10,143 bases of DNA from an uncultured Clostridia bacterium (GCA_945867255.1 CAMBHV010000026.1:1-10143); one strand, 5' to 3'; counted from the stretch's first letter, positions 1 through 7,792 are shown. Made by a program: numbers and translations. Notes: generated from the letters alone by a model not told the origin.

Positions 1-618
1 GAAGGTGCCCGCGTTTCACTTACCATCGCATTTGTGGCCGTGTTGGTAAACTGTGTGGTAGGCCTGACGTATGGCGGTATATCCGGTTATTTTGGCGGAT
101 GGCTGGATAATATCATGATGCGTATCGTGGAAGTGATCAACGGCATTCCGTACCTGATCGTAGTGATTCTGCTGATGATGATTTTGGATCCCGGCATGAG
201 CGCTATCATTGTGGCATATTCTCTAGTTGGCTGGACAGGCATGGCACGTCTTGTGCGTGGCCAGATCGTGGCGCTGAAAGAGCAGGAATTTGTGGTGGCT
301 GCGCAGGCCATGGGTGCAAAACCCAGCCGCATCATTGCGAAACATCTGCTGCCCAACCTGCTGAGTGTTGTAATTGTAAACGTAACGCTGGCCATCCCCA
401 GCGTAATCTTCTCGGAGGCATTCCTTTCGTTTATCGGCTTGGGTGTGCCCATCCCGATGTCTTCCTGGGGCACGCTGGCTAACGATGCGATTTTGGTGTT
501 CCGTTCTTACCCGATGCAGCTGTTCCTGCCCTCGATTTGCATCTGCCTGACGATGCTGGGCTTTAACCTCCTGGGCGATGCGCTGCGTGATGCGTTCGAC
601 CCGAAACTGAGGAGGTAA
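1..618 (+). CDS. oppC: Oligopeptide ABC transporter permease, OppC/DppC type (5'-truncated)
   Basis: Inner-membrane permease subunit of a peptide importer. The reading frame is open from base 1, so the N-terminus lies outside the window and 205 residues remain of the roughly 300 usual for the family. The visible part is highly hydrophobic with several membrane spans. It carries the binding-protein-dependent transport 'EAA' loop (AAQAMGAKPSRIIAKHLLPN, about bases 298-357), through which the permease contacts the ATPase subunits. It ends with the OppC-like tail GDALRDAFDPKLRR. The last codons overlap the AGGAGG of the next gene, so oppC and oppD are co-transcribed and probably translationally coupled. 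Substrate is inferred as oligopeptides from the adjoining OppD and OppF; dipeptide or nickel import cannot be excluded because the binding protein is not in view. Confidence 0.93.
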   Translation, partial: EGARVSLTIAFVAVLVNCVVGLTYGGISGYFGGWLDNIMMRIVEVINGIPYLIVVILLMMILDPGMSAIIVAYSLVGWTGMARLVRGQIVALKEQEFVVAAQAMGAKPSRIIAKHLLPNLLSVVIVNVTLAIPSVIFSEAFLSFIGLGVPIPMSSWGTLANDAILVFRSYPMQLFLPSICICLTMLGFNLLGDALRDAFDPKLRR

Positions 619-623
619 GCGAT

Positions 624-1625
624 ATGGCAGATGTGTTGAAAATTGAAAACCTGCATGTTTCCTTCGATACTTATGCGGGCGAAGTACACGCGGTGCGCGG
701 TGTTTCGCTGCATGTGAATGAGGGAGAAGTGCTTGCCATCGTGGGTGAGTCTGGTTGCGGAAAGTCCGTAACGGCGCAGACCATTATGAAGCTGAATCCC
801 ATGCCGCCTGCGCGTATCAAAGAAGGCAGCATTGATTTGTGTGGCGAAGATATCGTAGCTGCAAGCGAAAAGAAGATGCAGGATATTCGCGGCCGCCTGG
901 TGAGCATGATTTTCCAGGACCCGATGACCTGCCTGAACCCCACTATGAAAGTGGGCAAGCAGCTGACGGAAGCTATTTGCCAGCACCGCAAGCTTTCGAA
1001 AGAAGAAGCGAAAAAAGAAGCGGTGCGTCTGCTGGAGATGGTTCAGATCCCCAACGCGGCCGAGCGTGCCGAGCAGTATCCGCATGAGTTTTCCGGTGGC
1101 ATGCGCCAGCGTGCTATGATCGCCATGGCCATGAGCTGTGAGCCGAAGTTGCTGATTGCCGATGAGCCGACCACCGCGCTGGACGTTACCATTCAGGCAC
1201 AGATCATGCAGCTGATGGCTAAAGTGCGCGAGGAAACCGGCACGGCTATTATTCTGATTACACATGACCTTGGCGTGGTAGCCAACTTGGCGGATCGTGT
1301 GGCTGTGATGTATGCAGGCAAGATTGTAGAAACAGGAACGGCAGAGGATATCTTCTATCGTCCGAAACACCCGTATACACAGGCACTTTTGAAGAGCCTG
1401 CCTACGGTGGAAACATCCCGTGACGAAAAGCTGGTTTCCATTGCGGGTACGCCGCCTGACCTGTTTATGCCCCCAAAAGGCTGCGAATTTGCTTCGCGCT
1501 GCGAACACTGCATGAAAGTGTGCAAAAAGCATGTGCCGCCCACTTATGAGGTGTCGGCCGGCCATAAGGCGGTATGCTGGCGTCTGCATCCTGCATGCCC
1601 CACACAGATGAAGGAGGGAAACTGA
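624..1625 (+). CDS. oppD: Oligopeptide ABC transporter ATP-binding protein OppD
   Basis: One of two ATPases that power peptide import at the cytoplasmic face of the membrane. It has 333 residues, normal for the family. Walker A is GESGCGKS (residues 41-48), the Q-loop is Q98, the signature is FSGGM (156-160), Walker B is LLIADE (176-181) and the switch histidine is H214. The oligopeptide-transporter C-terminal domain (about 235-325) contains GTPPDL and cysteines C287, C293, C300 and C318, spaced as in the DppD-type proteins proposed to bind an Fe-S cluster. The N-terminal stretch (VSFDTYAGEVHAVRGV) and NPTMKVGKQ strongly recall Gram-positive OppD. The start is ATG at 624, preceded by AGGAGG at 610-615. 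The stop is one base before the next gene. Confidence 0.96.
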   Translation: MADVLKIENLHVSFDTYAGEVHAVRGVSLHVNEGEVLAIVGESGCGKSVTAQTIMKLNPMPPARIKEGSIDLCGEDIVAASEKKMQDIRGRLVSMIFQDPMTCLNPTMKVGKQLTEAICQHRKLSKEEAKKEAVRLLEMVQIPNAAERAEQYPHEFSGGMRQRAMIAMAMSCEPKLLIADEPTTALDVTIQAQIMQLMAKVREETGTAIILITHDLGVVANLADRVAVMYAGKIVETGTAEDIFYRPKHPYTQALLKSLPTVETSRDEKLVSIAGTPPDLFMPPKGCEFASRCEHCMKVCKKHVPPTYEVSAGHKAVCWRLHPACPTQMKEGN

Positions 1626-1626
1626 G

Positions 1627-2595
1627 ATGGCGGAAAAGAACAAGCTCATTTCCCTGGATAACGTATGTAAATATTTCAATGTGGGCCACGGAAAAACTCT
1701 AAAGGCAGTGGACGGCATTACGCTGAACATCTATAAGGGTGAAACACTTGGCGTAGTAGGTGAAAGCGGTTGTGGTAAATCCACATTGGGGCGTGTGGTG
1801 ATGGGCATTTATCACCCGACCTCTGGCAAGCTGGAATATGAAGGGCAGGAAGTGAACCTTCGTAAAACAAAAGACCGCTTTCAGTACTCCAAAAAAGCGC
1901 AGATTATCTTTCAGGACCCGTACGCTTCTTTGAATCCGCGCATGACGGTGGGTGATATCATTGCCGAAGGCATGGAAATCCACAACATGTATACCAAGGA
2001 AAAGCGTACGCAGCGTGTGTACGAATTGCTGGATACTGTAGGCCTGAACAAAGAGCATGCCAACCGCTTCCCGCACGAATTCTCAGGTGGCCAACGCCAG
2101 CGTATCGGAATTGCGCGCGCTTTGGCGATTGAGCCGGAGTTTATTGTGTGTGATGAGCCGATTTCTGCTTTGGATGTATCCATTCAAAGCCAGGTGATCA
2201 ATCTGCTGAAGGAATTGCAGGAGCGGCTTGGCCTGACGTATATGTTTATTGCACACGATTTGAATATTGTAAAATATATTTCAGATCGTATTGCTGTCAT
2301 GTATCTGGGCAACTTGGTGGAGCTTGCTCCCAGCGATGATATCTATGCGCACACATTGCATCCATACAGCCAGGCACTGCTGGCAAGTGTGCCGATCCCA
2401 GACCCGGACAAAGAGGCCCAGAAGCGTGCACAGGTGCTGAGCGGCGATGTGCCGAGCCCCATCAACCCCAAACCGGGCTGCAAATTTGCGGGCCGCTGCC
2501 CCAAGGCGTGCGACCGTTGCCGCGCAGAAACCCCGGCGCTGCGGGAAATTCGCCCAAATCACTTTGTGGCGTGCCATTTGGTGCAGCCGGAGTAA
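1627..2595 (+). CDS. oppF: Oligopeptide ABC transporter ATP-binding protein OppF
   Basis: Second ATPase of the peptide importer, expected to form a heterodimer with OppD. It has 322 residues. Walker A is GESGCGKS (45-52), the Q-loop is Q96, the signature is FSGGQ (152-156), Walker B is FIVCDE (172-177) and the switch histidine is H210. The OppF-typical stretches DPYASLNPRMTVGDIIAEG and VGLNKEHANRFPHEFSGGQ are present. The C-terminal peptide-transporter domain has C285, C291, C298 and C316 in the same Fe-S-like spacing as OppD, with additional C295. The start ATG lies 1 bp after the oppD stop and follows AAGGAGGG at 1611-1618, within the end of oppD. It is the last gene of the operon, followed at once by an intrinsic terminator. 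Confidence 0.96.
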   Translation: MAEKNKLISLDNVCKYFNVGHGKTLKAVDGITLNIYKGETLGVVGESGCGKSTLGRVVMGIYHPTSGKLEYEGQEVNLRKTKDRFQYSKKAQIIFQDPYASLNPRMTVGDIIAEGMEIHNMYTKEKRTQRVYELLDTVGLNKEHANRFPHEFSGGQRQRIGIARALAIEPEFIVCDEPISALDVSIQSQVINLLKELQERLGLTYMFIAHDLNIVKYISDRIAVMYLGNLVELAPSDDIYAHTLHPYSQALLASVPIPDPDKEAQKRAQVLSGDVPSPINPKPGCKFAGRCPKACDRCRAETPALREIRPNHFVACHLVQPE

Positions 2596-2621
2596 GTTCA
2601 GGAGCTGAAATGAAACCGAGC

Positions 2622-2656
2622 AAAAGCCTTATCCACTTATGGATAAGGCTTTTTTT
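2622..2656 (+). terminator. Rho-independent terminator of the opp operon
   Basis: An 11-bp perfect stem (AGCCTTATCCA at 2625-2635, TGGATAAGGCT at 2640-2650) has a CTTA loop and is followed by a run of T to 2656. The A run before the stem can extend the pairing. It lies 27 bp after the oppF stop and separates the opp operon from the HAD gene. Confidence 0.93.
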
Positions 2657-2735
2657 GTCCTTGAATTATGGGTTTGGTAATATCAGAGGGTTGCAGGAAA
2701 GGTGTTTTTTAATCGGTATATAGGGAGTGGCTTGC

Positions 2736-2763
2736 TTGCATTTGCCCTGGGTATGTGTATAAT
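2736..2763 (+). promoter_or_regulatory. Candidate sigma-A promoter for the HAD phosphatase gene
   Basis: A perfect -10 box TATAAT (2758-2763) follows a TTGCAT-like -35 (2736-2741) with a 16-bp spacer. It sits after the opp terminator and about 30 bp before the HAD start codon. The -35 is imperfect, so the call rests mainly on the -10 and the position. Confidence 0.6.
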
Positions 2764-2796
2764 AAAACCGGTGTTATCTGAGAGGAGAGAAGTGGA

Positions 2797-3453
2797 ATGG
2801 CACATAAAATTGATGCTGCCCTGTTTGACATGGACGGGCTGATGTTTGATACACAGCGCCTATGGGATAAAGCCTGGAAACAGGCCGGGCAAGCATGCGG
2901 TGTGACAATGGGTGAAAAACAAATTGCCCCGCTGCGCGGTAGAAGTATGTCCGATTGTCGTATAGCGTTTGAAAAAAATGTGGGACCGGGGGAAGTATTT
3001 GATCGATGTCAGCAACTGGCGGATCGCCTGGTGAGGGAGTGGATGGAAGGCGATGTGCCAATGAAGCCAGGCCTTGTGCCGCTGCTGGAGTACTTGAAAC
3101 GTACGGGGCGTAGCATAGCGGTGGTATCATCGACAGAGCATCGCCTTGTACAGGCCCTTTTGGAACGCGCGGGGATTCGTTCCTTCTTCTCTGCTGTGGT
3201 ATGTGGCGATATGGTACAACATTCCAAGCCTGCACCGGATATTTATTTGCTGGGGGCACAAAAAGTTGCAGTACCCCCGGCACATTGTATGGTGTTGGAG
3301 GATTCGGAAAACGGTGCTCGTGCCGGGATAGCTGCAGGGTGCCCAACAGTGATTGTACCGGATATTGCGCCGGTGGCACAGCAGGTAAAAGCTTCGGCCT
3401 GGGCTGTGGCAGACAGCCTGTCGGATGTGATTGAGCTGATGGAAAATATCTAG
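2797..3453 (+). CDS. HAD-superfamily hydrolase, beta-phosphoglucomutase/phosphatase-like
   Basis: Cytoplasmic phosphatase or phosphomutase of the haloacid dehalogenase superfamily, subfamily IA. It has 218 residues, normal length. Motif I is DMDG with nucleophile D11 and acid/base D13, motif II is the VVSST serine (S111/S112), motif III lysine is K144 in HSKPAPDIY, and motif IV is LEDS (E168-D169). Residues 16-90 form the helical cap expected for this subfamily. The SKPAPD...LEDSENG pattern matches beta-phosphoglucomutase and small sugar-phosphate or nucleotide phosphatases, but the substrate cannot be told from sequence. The start ATG follows GAGGAG at 2782-2787. It appears monocistronic, with its own promoter and a downstream hairpin. 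Confidence 0.93.
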   Translation: MAHKIDAALFDMDGLMFDTQRLWDKAWKQAGQACGVTMGEKQIAPLRGRSMSDCRIAFEKNVGPGEVFDRCQQLADRLVREWMEGDVPMKPGLVPLLEYLKRTGRSIAVVSSTEHRLVQALLERAGIRSFFSAVVCGDMVQHSKPAPDIYLLGAQKVAVPPAHCMVLEDSENGARAGIAAGCPTVIVPDIAPVAQQVKASAWAVADSLSDVIELMENI

Positions 3454-3490
3454 TTAAAAAACCAGTAAAAAGTTTCTGTAGCAGAAGAAA

Positions 3491-3527
3491 TAAACCCGGC
3501 CAGTGCCGAAAGGCATGGCCGGGTTTA
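3491..3527. terminator. Hairpin between convergent genes, probable bidirectional terminator
   Basis: A 12-bp perfect outer stem (TAAACCCGGCCA at 3491-3502, TGGCCGGGTTTA at 3516-3527) continues, after one unpaired G at 3503, into an inner TGCC/GGCA stem capped by a GAAA tetraloop (3508-3511). Tails on both strands are only moderately T-rich (TTTAATATTT on plus, TTTCTTCT on minus). It sits 37 bp past the HAD stop and 26 bp past the amidase stop, so it plausibly ends both transcripts. Confidence 0.8.
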
Positions 3528-3553
3528 ATATTTGGAAAAGGGAAGATAGCTTG

Positions 3554-5710
3554 TTATGTTACACAGGCCAGCACGCTGCGCGCTATGGCATCCCCTGTTG
3601 CCCATATGGCCTTTTCAGAAGTGATGGCTTCAAATTCAGCAGGGTTCGGCATGAAACCTGTCTCTAACAGTACAGCAGGGCAAAGGGTGTTTCGTGTAAC
3701 ATAATAATAACCCCACAGGGCGCCGCGTGAAGTGCGGTTCGTGGCAGAGCTGACGTTGATTGCCAATGTTTCTGCAAATTGTTTGCCGGAATCATAAAAA
3801 TAGTAGCACTCTGTACCAGATGAAGCATTGGCGTCACGGTTCAGCAGCACAGAATTGTGGTGCACAGAAATAAAAAAGTCAGGACGAAGTTCGGTGATTT
3901 TAGCATTGCGCTGTTCTAACGAGAGAAATGTATCATCGGTACGAATCATCTCCACCGTAGCGCCAAGTTGTTCCAGACGATACTTTGCAGCAAGGCTGAC
4001 AGCCAGATTGATGTCTTTTTCATGGGGAGCCTCCTTGCCACCAGCACCCATGGCACCTGTGTCGGTGCCGCCGTGGCCTGCGTCCAGCAAAACAGTAATA
4101 CCGGAAAGTGGTTTGGATGGGTCCGTGTTGCGCACAGGGGCTGCCTTTAGAGCCAGCTGTGAGGTGCTATTGCTGTATGAGACGGCATATCCCCATAGAG
4201 GGGCATCGAAATGCAGCACCAGCTCCGTGCCGCCCTCAAAAGGTTTTACTTCACACCCTTTTACAAGGGCAGAACCGCTTACAGAGAAATCTTCGGCCAA
4301 TTGTGTGTCATACAAGCGAAGACTCAGCGTATTATCAAGCTGGTTCGTATAGGCCAGTGGCGTTCCAGTGCCGTTAAATTGCAAAAGTTCGTCACGTCCA
4401 TTGCATACAGCTTGCGCACCGGAAAAAACGGCAGCAGCGCTTTCTGCTTTTTGCACATTATAGGCAAGAACCCAATCACCGCTTGTAAGCTGATAGGCCC
4501 AGGTTGTTTTTCCATTGCGCACTGTTTCAGCACATGCAATTACCTGTCCGATAGCGCCACGCTGTACGGTCTCGCTGATATTACTATCCGAGGAAGGATC
4601 GTGCAAAAGGCTGGTGATAAGGCCAGTTGTCTGTACAAAGGTGCCCTCTGGCACACTGACAGTATTGTCATGCGGTGGCTTTTGTGCATTCGTATCATCG
4701 CTGCCGGTTGATTCTGGCGCTGGGCCAGTGATATGCCATGTGAGGCTGGTTGTTCCATTTGTAAAGTTCAGTGTGTTTTCTCCTTCTTCCAGTGTCACCA
4801 GTATACCAAACAACCCACGTGTTCCGTAGCGTGATACTTCCTGCCCATTTAAACAGAGGGGCTGCGAAGGGTCTGAAGTGCCCATTACAAAGCAGGTGTC
4901 GGTATCGGACATAGTGTTATTTTCCGGGTAAGTGATACCCAAGGAGGCCGGTGGCGTATATTGCAGCAGAGACGGTGGGGTGCTGTTATTCATGGCACTT
5001 AACAGCACGCCAACATCTCCTGAAGCAGAAGAAAGCGCCGTTGGGCTGAATACTGCGCCCTGAAATTCATCAAGCAGTGTCAACAGAAAAAATTCTCCTG
5101 CATGTCCTGCGTTTTCAGGTGAAACTGCAGCCAGTAGCCCCTTTGGGGTAGAATACGTGCAAAATGTTCCCGGGGCGCCGTCGACGTCTGTCAGTATAGC
5201 GGTGCCTGCTGTCGCATAACGTCGGGAGATGTCCGCCAGGAGGGCATCCACGGAGGAGCCCTGTTGCTGGGCAACTGCATATACGGCCAACTCTTTCCCT
5301 GAGGCGGCCTCACACAAAGTGCGCAGCGCATCCAGCTTGCGGAAAAAGTTGTCACCGGCCGTTAAGGCGGAACATTTTTCGGCTTTGCTTGTCTCAAACA
5401 CGACACCATCGGCCCCATCAATGGAAAGGAACAAGGCATTCATGCCAAGGGCGGCCGCCTCTTCTACGGTGTGCGAGGCCCACTGTGCCAGGCTTTCAGA
5501 GGTGTAGGGGCCGCTGCCAAGTTGTACGGAATATCCAATGATATCTCCTTGTGGCGCTTTTGCACTGGCGAGATTTTGGTTCATGGTATGCGGGAGGAAA
5601 ACCCATATGACCCCACCGCTCAGTATAAGAAAAAGGATTCCAATAGCAAGGCCCATCAAAATGGCAGGAATACGGGAAGTTTGGTTTTTACGTTGCTGAT
5701 ATGCGGCCAA
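3554..5710 (-). CDS. Membrane-anchored N-acetylmuramoyl-L-alanine amidase (Amidase_3) with long multidomain N-terminal region
   Basis: Predicted peptidoglycan hydrolase that cleaves the bond between MurNAc and L-Ala of the stem peptide outside the membrane. It has 718 residues. Residues about 14-39 form one membrane segment after a positive N-terminus, with the rest outside. Residues about 55-240 (GYSVQLGSGP..., LGMNALFLSIDG...) look like a divergent barrel-type glycosyl-hydrolase-like domain, and 268-328 resemble an Ig-like module. Residues 350-420 are SH3-like, and 440-525 form a beta-rich domain. The Amidase_3 catalytic domain is 538-718, with zinc ligands H546 (DAGHGG), E564 (HEKDIN) and H617 (ISVHHN) and catalytic E683 (LLETGF) all present. 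The start is TTG: an in-frame stop lies eight codons upstream, and AAAGGGGG precedes the start by 10 bp. It is a single gene, convergent with the HAD gene and divergent from MYG1. Exact roles of the N-terminal domains are inferred. Confidence 0.92.
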   Translation of the reverse strand: MAAYQQRKNQTSRIPAILMGLAIGILFLILSGGVIWVFLPHTMNQNLASAKAPQGDIIGYSVQLGSGPYTSESLAQWASHTVEEAAALGMNALFLSIDGADGVVFETSKAEKCSALTAGDNFFRKLDALRTLCEAASGKELAVYAVAQQQGSSVDALLADISRRYATAGTAILTDVDGAPGTFCTYSTPKGLLAAVSPENAGHAGEFFLLTLLDEFQGAVFSPTALSSASGDVGVLLSAMNNSTPPSLLQYTPPASLGITYPENNTMSDTDTCFVMGTSDPSQPLCLNGQEVSRYGTRGLFGILVTLEEGENTLNFTNGTTSLTWHITGPAPESTGSDDTNAQKPPHDNTVSVPEGTFVQTTGLITSLLHDPSSDSNISETVQRGAIGQVIACAETVRNGKTTWAYQLTSGDWVLAYNVQKAESAAAVFSGAQAVCNGRDELLQFNGTGTPLAYTNQLDNTLSLRLYDTQLAEDFSVSGSALVKGCEVKPFEGGTELVLHFDAPLWGYAVSYSNSTSQLALKAAPVRNTDPSKPLSGITVLLDAGHGGTDTGAMGAGGKEAPHEKDINLAVSLAAKYRLEQLGATVEMIRTDDTFLSLEQRNAKITELRPDFFISVHHNSVLLNRDANASSGTECYYFYDSGKQFAETLAINVSSATNRTSRGALWGYYYVTRNTLCPAVLLETGFMPNPAEFEAITSEKAIWATGDAIARSVLACVT

Positions 5711-5750
5711 AGTTTTGCCGCCCCCTTTCCGCTAAGCATATATTTATCTC

Positions 5751-5756
5751 ATTATA
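5751..5756 (-). promoter_or_regulatory. Candidate -10 box of the amidase promoter
   Basis: Perfect TATAAT on the minus strand, 40 bp upstream of the amidase TTG start. No convincing -35 is seen at 17 bp; GAAACA at 19 bp is the nearest weak match. It sits only about 65 bp from the divergent promoter of the MYG1 unit. Confidence 0.45.
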
Positions 5757-5796
5757 TCATATCACGTAACAAAACTGTTTCGAAGCGAAATGCCGC

Positions 5797-5825
5797 TGTA
5801 AAATGGGATGTGAATGTGATATAAT
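5797..5825 (+). promoter_or_regulatory. Extended -10 promoter of the MYG1/GIY-YIG operon
   Basis: TGATATAAT at 5817-5825 is a full extended -10 element. A weak TGTAAA (5797-5802) lies 17 bp upstream as -35. It implies a leader of about 100 nt before the start codon at 5933, containing a small imperfect hairpin (CAGAAAGCA at 5861-5869 against TGCTTTTCTG ending at 5882) of unknown significance. Confidence 0.65.
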
Positions 5826-5932
5826 GTGCCTGCCCCAAAGACACAGAAAGCGGGCATGCGCAGAAAGCATTTTGCTTTTCTGGGCGAAAGGCCTGCCGGG
5901 GCATGTGAACAAAGAAAAAGGAGCTTGCCAGA

Positions 5933-6763
5933 ATGCTTACCGTGCCAAATAAAGGTTTTACCCATGCTGGGCGTTTTCATGCAGATGATGTATTTGCAGC
6001 TGCGCTGTTGCGCCTGTGTAACCCGAAGATCCATATCGAACGGGGTTTTTCCGTTCCGCAGGGATATGATGGCATTGTGTTCGATATTGGGGACGGGCCA
6101 TTTGATCATCACGGGAAAGATACCCCGGTGCGTGAATGCGGCGTGAAGTATGCTGCGTTTGGCCTTTTGTGGCGAGAACTGGGCCCGGCACTAGTGGGAG
6201 AAAAAGAAGCACGAAGGTTTGATGACGGCTTTGTGAAGCCGCTGGATGAAGATGATAATACCGGGTGTGGCAATCAGTTGGCAAACTTGATTGCGGCTTA
6301 CAATCCAAGATGGGACGAAGAAAAAGATGAAGATGCCTGCTTTGCAGAAGCGGTAGCCGTGGCGCAGGACCTTTTGCATCACAAATTGGAAAGCATTCGG
6401 GCCATTACGCGGGCAGAGGCAGAAGTGCGCGGTGCACTGGCCCATGCAAAGGGTGGCATTGTTGAGCTGAAGCGTTTTGCACCATGGAAGCAGTATCTCA
6501 TCCCAAGCCGTGCAAAATTTGTGGTTTATCCATCACAGCGGGGCGGATATTGCGCACAGGGTGTTCCACAGCGCTTTGGAACGCAGGCACTACGGGTGCC
6601 GTTTCCCGAAGAATGGGCCGGTGCATCTGAAGCGGAACTGCCAGCCATTTCCGGCATTGAAACACTGAAGTTCTGTCATGCCGGGCGCTTTCTTATTACG
6701 GTTGGCACGCGTGAAGATGCGTTTGCCGCATGCCGCCTCGCAATAGAACTTTCGCAGGAGTAA
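5933..6763 (+). CDS. MYG1/UPF0160-family protein, putative metal-dependent nuclease
   Basis: Member of the MYG1 (UPF0160) family, related to DHH phosphoesterases; the human member is reported to be a 3'-5' RNA exonuclease. The 276 residues show the family's ordered hallmarks. THAGRFHADDVFAAALLR (10-27) supplies H11, H16 and D18-D19 as metal ligands. FDIGDGPFDHHGK (50-62) has D51 and the D58-H59-H60 triad. These are followed by GVKYAAFGLLW (70-80), FVKPLDEDDN (100-109), and the C-terminal YCAQGVPQ and FCHAGRFL stretches. The bacterial protein is shorter than eukaryotic MYG1 and has no visible targeting sequence, so it is probably cytoplasmic. The start ATG follows AAAGGAG, ending at 5923. It is followed by the GIY-YIG fusion gene with no terminator between, implying an operon. 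The true substrate in bacteria is unknown. Confidence 0.88.
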   Translation: MLTVPNKGFTHAGRFHADDVFAAALLRLCNPKIHIERGFSVPQGYDGIVFDIGDGPFDHHGKDTPVRECGVKYAAFGLLWRELGPALVGEKEARRFDDGFVKPLDEDDNTGCGNQLANLIAAYNPRWDEEKDEDACFAEAVAVAQDLLHHKLESIRAITRAEAEVRGALAHAKGGIVELKRFAPWKQYLIPSRAKFVVYPSQRGGYCAQGVPQRFGTQALRVPFPEEWAGASEAELPAISGIETLKFCHAGRFLITVGTREDAFAACRLAIELSQE

Positions 6764-6838
6764 AGTTGCCTGTATTATGTGTTGCCGATGTACGGCGGTT
6801 TGTTAAGGGGCTGCCGGCATGGGAAGGGGGGCACGAAG

Positions 6839-7792
6839 TTGAACCATACGGCGTATCTGTTGGAATGTGCCGGCATGAATTTTTACGCAGGCTATACGCC
6901 GGATATCACCCGGCGTATCTTTTTGCATCAAACAGGCCGGGGGGCAAAATACACCCGCTCACACGCCCCTGTACGTTTGGTATATATGGAAACGTATGCC
7001 ACAAAAAGTGAAGCTATGCGCCGTGAAGCTGCCTTGAAAAAGCTGACACACGCGCAAAAAGCACAATTGGCCGCCCCGGCTTTGGCGGCGTGGGAGTATT
7101 TGGTTGAAAGGCCTGCCTGTGTTGATATGCTGGAGGCACTGCGCTGGGGAAAAGCATCCGTTTTGATTGCCGAAAAGGACGGTGTCCTTTTGCAAGTGCA
7201 AGGGGGAGACCTGTTGCTGGCCGCAGGTACGCAGAGGGCTGCCGTTCACCTTTTGCATGCAGTGGGGCCTATATCGCCTCATGGAATGGTAGGCGTGCAT
7301 GGGCACGCTGCCGCACTGGCAACAGCGCGCTTTCTAGGATGTTCGCTTACATCAGCCTGTACACAGGCTGTGTATTGGGCTACGCAGCCGCCGCGTATAC
7401 GGGCATCTGGCGTGCGTTTTGCCAAGTTGGGGCCGGAGTGGCTTCAGACAGTATGTGCCTGGTATGATCTTATCCCTTGTGAGGATGTGGCTGCGCGGCT
7501 TGCTGCCGGTGCGGTGACGGGGGCTTTTGTCTTATCCGGAAAGGAAAGACAGCTTGCGGGCTTTATAGGAGAACATGTGGAAGGCAGTATGGGTATGCTG
7601 GAAGTTTTGCCGCAATTTCGGCGCATGGGGATTGGTGCAGCATTGGAAGCGCACGCGATTCAGACATTTTTGCGGCAAGGGCGTGTGCCGTTTTGCCATA
7701 TTTTTTCAGGAAATCGGGCCTCACTGGCGCTTCAGAAAAAATTGGGCCTTACCCTCCGGCGGGATGTATATTGGTTGGAAGTGGGGCAATAG
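6839..7792 (+). CDS. Fusion of GIY-YIG nuclease-type domain and GNAT acetyltransferase
   Basis: A two-domain protein of 317 residues if started at TTG 6839. Residues 4-75 match the single-domain GIY-YIG (YhbQ/UPF0213-like) family: AYLLEC for the GIY strand, FYAGYT for YIG, the catalytic-type arginine R25/R26 in DITRR, GRGAKYTR, PVRLVYMET, and metal-binding-type E63 in RREAALKKL. Residues about 85-190 may be a GNAT N-terminal half. The C-terminal half has the acetyl-CoA motif A, LEVLPQFRRMGIGAALEAHA (pyrophosphate loop RRMGIG at about 261-266), followed by FSGNRASLALQKKLGL, typical of FR47-like GNATs. I prefer the TTG because AAGGGGGG lies 7 bp upstream and family members begin just before this strand. 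In-frame GTG 6779 and ATG 6788 would add 17-20 residues but lack a well-spaced RBS. It is co-oriented with and downstream of MYG1. Substrates are unknown. Confidence 0.87.
   Translation: MNHTAYLLECAGMNFYAGYTPDITRRIFLHQTGRGAKYTRSHAPVRLVYMETYATKSEAMRREAALKKLTHAQKAQLAAPALAAWEYLVERPACVDMLEALRWGKASVLIAEKDGVLLQVQGGDLLLAAGTQRAAVHLLHAVGPISPHGMVGVHGHAAALATARFLGCSLTSACTQAVYWATQPPRIRASGVRFAKLGPEWLQTVCAWYDLIPCEDVAARLAAGAVTGAFVLSGKERQLAGFIGEHVEGSMGMLEVLPQFRRMGIGAALEAHAIQTFLRQGRVPFCHIFSGNRASLALQKKLGLTLRRDVYWLEVGQ

Noticed and set aside
507..1730. Long minus-strand reading frame (407 codons) opposite oppC/oppD
   Set aside because: It overlaps strongly supported ABC transporter genes, and its translation is a His/Arg-rich composition with no recognisable domain, typical of an antisense shadow.
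2774..3379. Minus-strand frame of about 200 codons opposite the HAD gene
   Set aside because: Proline/glutamine-rich low-information translation lying opposite a gene with all four HAD motifs.
3491..3527. GAAA-capped palindrome considered as a CRISPR or REP-type repeat
   Set aside because: It occurs only once in the window and sits exactly between convergent stop codons, which fits a terminator.
6779..6838. Upstream GTG/ATG starts for the GIY-YIG-GNAT gene
   Set aside because: They would add 17-20 residues (MLPMYGGLLRGC...) not seen in the GIY-YIG family and lack a well-placed RBS, whereas TTG 6839 has a strong one.
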